NCBI RefSeq assembly: GCF_017301735.1
Contig: NZ_CP071090.1
Span: 744,001-808,000, forward strand
Reading direction: 5' to 3'
Length of the DNA: 64,000 nucleotides
Source of the DNA: Pyxidicoccus parkwaysis
GTDB taxonomy: Bacteria; Myxococcota; Myxococcia; Myxococcales; Myxococcaceae
The translations under genes and the position numbers were made by a program. Under the pieces are notes generated by a model. It had not been told where the DNA came from and did no database searches. It was given only the letters and a program-made list of their open reading frames with translations. This document shows, piece by piece, positions 59,910 to 64,000 of the stretch (position 1 is its first letter; each line of letters begins with the position of its first letter).

Positions 59910-60616
59910 GCGGCTACTACACGCCGGAAGAGGCGCAGGACGTCTTCCTCAAGGCCAACGAGGCGTACGCGCGCGAGGACTACGCGGCGGCGCAGCAGGG
60001 CTACGAGAAGCTCCTGTCCCACGGCCACGGCGGGCCGGACGTGCTCTACAACCTGGGCACCGCGCACCTGGCGCGTGGGGATTTGGGCCGGGCGGTGCTG
60101 GCGCTGGAGCAGGCGAAGAAAGAGGGCGGCCGCGCGCCGGACCTGGAGGCCAACCTGGCCGTGGCCCGCGCGCGACAGGTGGACAAGGTGGTGGGCGCCA
60201 CGGCGGACGAGGAGTTCCTCCCGCGCGTGACGGCGGCCACGAACGGCGTGGCGGTGGCGTGGACCTTCCTGGCCGCCTGGGTGGCCGCCTTCGCCCTGGT
60301 GCTGCTGTGGCGCGCGCTGCGCCCGGGCCGGCGCACGGTGGTGGGCATCCTCGCGGCGCTGAGCTTCGTGGTGGCCATTCCCTCCGGCGTGCTGCTGGCC
60401 GCGCACGTGTGGGTGGACGAGACGGTGCACGAGGCCGTGGTGCTGGCCCCCACGCTGGTGGCGCGCGAGCTGCCCCAGCCCGGTGCCCGCTCCATCTTCG
60501 AGGTGCACGCCGGCCTCAAGGTGCGGCTCCTGGAGGAGACGGGCCGCTTCGTCCGCATCCGCCTTCCCAACGGCCTGGAGGGCTGGGCCGAGCGCGAGGG
60601 CGTGGCGGAAATCTGA
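59906..60616 (+). CDS. batE: BatE-type TPR/SH3 membrane protein
   Basis: 236 residues from GTG 59906 (GTGA overlap with batD). N-terminal TPRs (AYAREDYAAAQQGYEKLLSH, LGTAHLARGDLGRAVLALEQ), two membrane helices (VAWTFLAAWVAAFALVLLW, VVGILAALSFVVAIPSGVLL), and a C-terminal SH3-like domain (GARSIFEVHAGLKVRLLEET, VRIRLPNGLEGWAEREG). Last gene of the operon; a hairpin follows. Confidence 0.85.
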   Translation: MSGYYTPEEAQDVFLKANEAYAREDYAAAQQGYEKLLSHGHGGPDVLYNLGTAHLARGDLGRAVLALEQAKKEGGRAPDLEANLAVARARQVDKVVGATADEEFLPRVTAATNGVAVAWTFLAAWVAAFALVLLWRALRPGRRTVVGILAALSFVVAIPSGVLLAAHVWVDETVHEAVVLAPTLVARELPQPGARSIFEVHAGLKVRLLEETGRFVRIRLPNGLEGWAEREGVAEI

Positions 60617-60635
60617 AGTCCGGGCGGACCCCCTG

Positions 60636-60667
60636 CCTTCCATGCGAGCGTGACGAGGCGTGGAAGG
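60636..60667 (+). terminator. Possible terminator of the bat operon
   Basis: CCTTCCA (60636-60642) and TGGAAGG (60661-60667) form a 7-bp stem with an 18-base loop that can extend by partial pairing, 20 bases after the batE stop. Modest. Confidence 0.35.
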
Positions 60668-60726
60668 GGGCGCTGTCCCGCAGCTAGACTCGCGAGGACG
60701 GAAGGCTTCCTGGAGGGCGTGGCTCC

Positions 60727-61101
60727 GTGTTCGAAGTCCAGGCGCTCGTTGGCAAGAACCGGCTGGTGATGCGCCTCTGGGGAAATGTCGACGACGCGGA
60801 GGCCCGCCAGATTGGCGACGCCGCCGTGGCTGGCATGGAGCGGCTGCGGCCAGGGTTCGACATGGTGTCGGACCTGCGCGGCCTGACGACGGTGGTGTCT
60901 CCGGAGGGGATGATTCAGCTCCGGCGCATCGTCGAGGCGGCGCGGGTGAAGGGCTTCCGCCGGGGTGTGCGGGTGGTGGGGCGCTCGGCGGAGGCCGCGC
61001 TCCAATTCGAGCGCGTCAGCCGCGCCATCGGCCACGAGGTGTATCTGGCCTTCTCGCTGGAAGAGGCCGAGCGGCTGCTGGACGGCGGCTGGATGCCCTG
61101 A
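60727..61101 (+). CDS. Small STAS-like protein
   Basis: 124 residues from GTG 60727. Fold pattern LVGKNRLVMRLWGNVDDAEA, FDMVSDLRGLTTVVSPEG and FRRGVRVVGRSAEAALQFER is beta-alpha alternating as in STAS/SpoIIAA-like proteins, but the usual phosphorylated Ser (D-S-x-G) is not evident. Soluble. Follows the bat operon, convergent with the next gene (5-base gap). Modest confidence in the family. Confidence 0.65.
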   Translation: MFEVQALVGKNRLVMRLWGNVDDAEARQIGDAAVAGMERLRPGFDMVSDLRGLTTVVSPEGMIQLRRIVEAARVKGFRRGVRVVGRSAEAALQFERVSRAIGHEVYLAFSLEEAERLLDGGWMP

Positions 61102-61106
61102 GGCGT

Positions 61107-62135
61107 TCAGCCCCGCCGGCCGGTGAGGCGCGAGAAGAGGCCGCGCTTCTCCTGCGTGCGCTCGCTCGCGGCGGCGGCCACGAGGCCCGTCACCTTGAGC
61201 AGGTTCTGCTCGAAGACGGGGTTGCCCGGCTCCAGGGCCACGGCGCGCTCCAGGAGAGCCGCGGCGCTCGCGTGGTCCTTGCGCTGGTGGACCAGGATGA
61301 GGGCCAGCTTGCTGTAGAGCGCGGCGGCCTCGGGCACGCGGTCGATGGCGTGGGTGAGCACCTCGATGGCGCGCTCCACCTGGCCCTCGCGCTCCAGCCG
61401 CACCGCGCGCTGGAGGAAGTCCTCCGCCGTGGCCGGGGCGTTGCGCTCGGCGCGGGACGGAGCGGGACGGACGGGTGAGGAAATCGGACGCTCTGGCGCC
61501 GCGGCGCGCGGAGGCGGGGCAGGCGGCGGAGGACGGACGGACGCGGGAGGCGGGCCCGGCATCCGGGCCCTGGGAGGCGGAGCGGGCTCCTCGTCGCCGA
61601 GCGCCATGGGCTCCGGCACGAGGAAGTCGTTGCCGTCCAGCACCGGCACCTCGTCCGTGAGCGTGCGCAGGGCCGGAGCGCCGGGCGCCCGGTGCAGCTC
61701 CACCACGCCGCGCTCCAGCAGGGCCTTGAGGACGACCTTCACCTCGATTTCCGGCAGCCGCGCCGCGCGCGCCAGCTCCGGCACCGGCTGCACGCCGTCG
61801 ATGAAGGACGCGATGTGCGCCTCGAAGGGGTGGAGCGGCTGCAGGGCGATGTCCAGCCCGGCGCGCAGGTGCGGCACGGTGTGCGCGTCCATGGGCACGG
61901 TGAAGCGCGCCGTGGCCAGGTCATGCGGCGTGGGCTTCAGGGGAAGCGGCAGCGGCACCTCCAGCGTCCGCGTGCGCTGGGGCGGCGACAGCATGGCCCG
62001 GACGATGGTGGGCTCGGTGATGACGTACTCGCCGCTGGCCTGCTCCGGGTCCAGCAGCAGCCCACAGTTCGCGCACTGGAAGTCGGCCCTGCCCACTGGG
62101 GCGTCGCACGCGGGACATTCAAGATTTGCGGCCAT
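61107..62135 (-). CDS. Zinc-ribbon/TPR protein with winged-helix-like middle
   Basis: 342 residues. N-terminal zinc ribbon (LECPACDAPVGRADFQCANC, CxxC twice); a middle domain (FEAHIASFIDGVQPVPELAR, LLERGVVELHRAPG) like a DUF4388-associated winged helix; a disordered Pro/Arg/Ala linker (~190-240); and C-terminal TPRs (AVRLEREGQVERAIEVLTHA, ALILVHQRKDHASAAALLER). No signal or membrane segment. I cannot assign a function; layouts like this occur in myxobacterial regulators. Divergent from a receiver gene. Confidence 0.75.
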   Translation of the reverse strand: MAANLECPACDAPVGRADFQCANCGLLLDPEQASGEYVITEPTIVRAMLSPPQRTRTLEVPLPLPLKPTPHDLATARFTVPMDAHTVPHLRAGLDIALQPLHPFEAHIASFIDGVQPVPELARAARLPEIEVKVVLKALLERGVVELHRAPGAPALRTLTDEVPVLDGNDFLVPEPMALGDEEPAPPPRARMPGPPPASVRPPPPAPPPRAAAPERPISSPVRPAPSRAERNAPATAEDFLQRAVRLEREGQVERAIEVLTHAIDRVPEAAALYSKLALILVHQRKDHASAAALLERAVALEPGNPVFEQNLLKVTGLVAAAASERTQEKRGLFSRLTGRRG

Positions 62136-62452
62136 TTCCGGCTCATCATAACGCCGGGCGTCGAAGGGTGCCGGGGCGCGTGGGCGCCGAATACCGGCTT
62201 CACCCGTCTGTCAGCCCGTCTAATCAACAAGCGAGCGGGGCCGGACGATGATGGGGCGTGGGAAGTGGGCGCCGCGCGTGGGTAGGGCTTACGTATGGTC
62301 GGTGCGGGGCACACCCGACAATTGATGTCACCGCGCTGTTGCGCGGGGGCTCGCGGGGCTATACCGCGCGCCGCGGGTGGTACCGGCATCGGGGGTGATG
62401 CACGGGCCTTCCGCGCCGTCCCGCAGTGGTCTCGCGTCGCTTCCGGAGAACC
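62136..62452. other. Divergent intergenic region (317 bases)
   Basis: Between the zinc-ribbon/TPR gene and the receiver gene. It holds promoter material for both directions, including TATACC near 62360 with a weak upstream TGTTGC. No open frame with a ribosome site and no strong hairpin was found. Confidence 0.5.
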
Positions 62453-62860
62453 ATGGCTGGCAATTCGCAGGCACCCTTCCACATCCTCCTCGTCGAGGAT
62501 GAACCGGTCATCCGGGAGCTGGTGCGCTCGATGTTGAGCGACGGCACGGTGGACGTGGTGTGCGCGGCCAACGGGCTGGAGGGACTGAAGCTGGCGCGCA
62601 GCCAGACGTTCCACCTCATCCTGATGGACGTGGTGCTGCCGCAGCTCGACGGCATCTCCGTGTGCCGCATCCTCAAGAGCGACCCGGCGACGTCGGCGGT
62701 GCCGCTCTACATGCTCACCGCGAAGGCGAAGAAGTCCGACATGGAGAGCGCCACGCTGGCCGGCGCGGATGGCTACATCCACAAGCCGTTCCGGGGCGCG
62801 GAACTGATGGCGCTGGTGGAGCGGCTGCGCGCGGGCCCGCTGAAGACCGAGCCCGCCTGA
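62453..62860 (+). CDS. Stand-alone response-regulator receiver domain
   Basis: 135 residues. HILLVEDEPVIREL acidic cluster, LILMDVVLPQLDG phospho-acceptor, LYMLTAKAKK Thr, YIHKPFRGAEL Lys. ATG 62453 has GGAG upstream. CheY-like, no output domain. Convergent with a PilZ gene (15-base gap), suggesting a link to motility or c-di-GMP signalling, as is common in myxobacteria. Confidence 0.88.
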   Translation: MAGNSQAPFHILLVEDEPVIRELVRSMLSDGTVDVVCAANGLEGLKLARSQTFHLILMDVVLPQLDGISVCRILKSDPATSAVPLYMLTAKAKKSDMESATLAGADGYIHKPFRGAELMALVERLRAGPLKTEPA

Positions 62861-62875
62861 GGCCTTCGTTCCGCT

Positions 62876-63199
62876 TCAGGGCAGGCGCGGGTGGAGGAAG
62901 CGCGCCAGCGCGAGGAAGTCGTCCCAGTCCAGCTCGCCGAACTCCAGCGCCACGCCGTCCACCTCGCGGCGGCGGATGGCGCAGGTGGTGACGATTTCGC
63001 GGTCGCCGGGCAGGGGAATGGCGAGCGTGAGCTCCTGGAGCGAGTCCGCGGCATGGGCCTGGAGGAACAGGCCGGCCATGGACACGTCGCGCGCCTGCAC
63101 CGCAACCGTTCGGCCCGCGAGAAGGACCTTCACGGGGAGCTGGGCCTCGACGCGTGGATGGAAACGCTCGACCGCCTTGGGATTGCCAGTGGGAGTCAT
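62876..63199 (-). CDS. PilZ-domain c-di-GMP receptor
   Basis: 107 residues from ATG 63199. Both c-di-GMP motifs are intact: RxxxR in VERFHPRVEAQ and (D/N)xSxxG in ARDVSMAGLFLQ. The rest is the PilZ barrel (ELTLAIPLPGDREIVTTCAI, VALEFGELDWDDFLAL). Single-domain PilZ proteins act as diffusible effectors. Longer frame upstream is shadow. Target unknown. Confidence 0.88.
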   Translation of the reverse strand: MTPTGNPKAVERFHPRVEAQLPVKVLLAGRTVAVQARDVSMAGLFLQAHAADSLQELTLAIPLPGDREIVTTCAIRRREVDGVALEFGELDWDDFLALARFLHPRLP

Positions 63200-63427
63200 C
63201 ACCGGTGCTGCTCCTCTCCGTGCGACAGGGTGCGACAACTCTGAGGCACGGCGCCGGAAGGGCAAGTTTCCGTCCGCCGCCATCCGTCCCGCCGGACGGA
63301 CCCGCCTCCCGATTCGCGGAGGCCCGCTGCCGTCCGCCGCGCGTCCATGTGCGCGGGATTGCTGGGGTTGTGCCCTGGCATGCCGGCTGAAGAAGGCCCC
63401 CGCGCAACCCACCGCAGGAGACGGCCC

Positions 63428-63931
63428 ATGGACCACGACAACCGGATTCCCTCGCTGACGATTACCCAGACGGTGCCCCGGCAGACGCCGAAGAACGAAT
63501 TCGGCTCGGTGCTGGCGCGCGCGGCCCAGGAGGTGGTGCGCTCGGGCGCGGGCCTCGTGGGAGGAATGGTTCCCGCGGGCCCCATCCTCAGCGCGGCTGT
63601 CTCCAGCACGAAGACGGCGGTGTCGATGGTGGCCACCTCCACCGGCGCGTCCGGCACCACGGTGCCCGTGGCGGCAGTGGGAGGCAGCGCTGGGAGCACG
63701 GCGGGCGGCACGGGCGCGGCGATGGGCACGGGCGCGGCGACGGGCAACGGCGACGCGTGGGATTTGCTCGAGGCGCAGCGGGCGCTCAGCGCGGACGGCC
63801 AGAAGTTCAACATGGCCTACCTGGCGCTCCAGAACGAGATGCAGAAGGAGAGCCGCGAGCACAACGCCATCTCCAACATCATGAAGGTCCGCCACGACTC
63901 CGCGAAAGCGGCCATCAACAACATCCGCTGA
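63428..63931 (+). CDS. Small helical protein, possibly a secretion-apparatus component
   Basis: 167 residues from ATG 63428 with GGAG upstream. N-terminal amphipathic part, a Gly/Ala/Thr-rich middle (GGSAGSTAGGTGAAMGTG), and a helical end (FNMAYLALQNEMQKESREH, NAISNIMKVRHDSAKAAINN). The C-terminal helix resembles those of type III-type inner-rod or needle proteins, but I cannot confirm it. The next gene starts 15 bases on, so an operon begins here and continues out of the window. Confidence 0.55.
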   Translation: MDHDNRIPSLTITQTVPRQTPKNEFGSVLARAAQEVVRSGAGLVGGMVPAGPILSAAVSSTKTAVSMVATSTGASGTTVPVAAVGGSAGSTAGGTGAAMGTGAATGNGDAWDLLEAQRALSADGQKFNMAYLALQNEMQKESREHNAISNIMKVRHDSAKAAINNIR

Positions 63932-63946
63932 GGAGCCAGGCGAGCC

Positions 63947-64000
63947 ATGGCCATGGACAAGCTGGGCCCGGTGGGCGGAGCGGGCGTGTCGCCCGCGGTG
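63947..64000 (+). CDS. 3'-truncated CDS at window edge
   Basis: ATG 63947 (or 63953) after AGGAG at 63931; only 18 codons are inside the window (MAMDKLGPVGGAGVSPAV). The frame is open to the last base. Same operon as the preceding gene. No function can be given. Confidence 0.5.
   Translation, partial: MAMDKLGPVGGAGVSPAV

Overview
The window is about 70% G+C with dense coding on both strands. Its gene content points to a predatory/fruiting myxobacterium (Myxococcota, probably the Myxococcus/Corallococcus/Pyxidicoccus group). The evidence is stand-alone receiver proteins, a Ser/Thr kinase fused to an ATPase/TPR module, a sigma54 activator, a caspase-like protein behind an ECF sigma/anti-sigma pair, a DUF6310/DUF5953 pair (as I recall, mainly myxobacterial), and a protein carrying a stretch nearly identical to myxobacterial PilA. 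I saw no rRNA, tRNA, insertion sequence, phage or CRISPR locus. About sixty genes are supported; the first (AAA ATPase) and last are cut by the window ends.

Layout. 0-12.7 kb is mostly envelope: a truncated AAA ATPase, an L,D-transpeptidase, a MltD-type LysM transglycosylase whose 3' end and terminator have been tandemly amplified, a metallophosphatase-tetraheme lipoprotein with a receiver protein, an MscS channel, and a four-gene operon ending in an LpoB-like and a COG3014-like lipoprotein. 12.7-15.5 kb holds a ZIP metal transporter behind a 31-bp dyad, a receiver, a CBS protein and a methyltransferase. 15.5-22.3 kb is a minus-strand block: a kinase-ATPase-TPR protein, then an unrecognised 232-residue protein, YcaO and TfuA, the last three with overlapping ends. 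A divergent sigma54 activator follows. 24.4-28.2 kb has a haem-oxygenase-fold protein with a Cys-rich partner behind a Fur-like dyad, and the DUF2157/DUF4401/GDYXXLXY cassette. 28.4-35.9 kb holds a zinc-ribbon/pilin hybrid, a phospholipase C-family enzyme, an S51 peptidase, ureidoglycolate lyase, an M14 peptidase and a secreted S1 protease with a ricin-type lectin domain.

35.9-41.5 kb is a series of regulator/oxidoreductase pairs (HxlR, LysR, AraC), each with a visible candidate operator in the divergent promoter. 41.5-45.5 kb is a minus-strand run: outer-membrane-like protein, ECF sigma, zinc-finger anti-sigma and a caspase-like protease with overlapping ends. 45.7-49.7 kb is a likely toxin (transglutaminase-like region, membrane segments, DUF6310 nuclease-like end) with its DUF5953 neighbour, then an ankyrin/bactofilin-like fusion. 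52.1-60.6 kb is a complete, tightly coupled moxR-DUF58-batA-batB-batC-batD-batE operon. The window ends with small signalling proteins (STAS-like, receiver, PilZ) and the start of what may be a secretion cluster.

The places most worth follow-up are the 232-aa/YcaO/TfuA operon, the ECF/anti-sigma/caspase operon, the transglutaminase-DUF6310/DUF5953 pair, the haem-oxygenase-like protein that seems to lack its haem-ligand histidine, and the zinc-ribbon pilin hybrid. All family names come from reading motifs by eye; no search was run.
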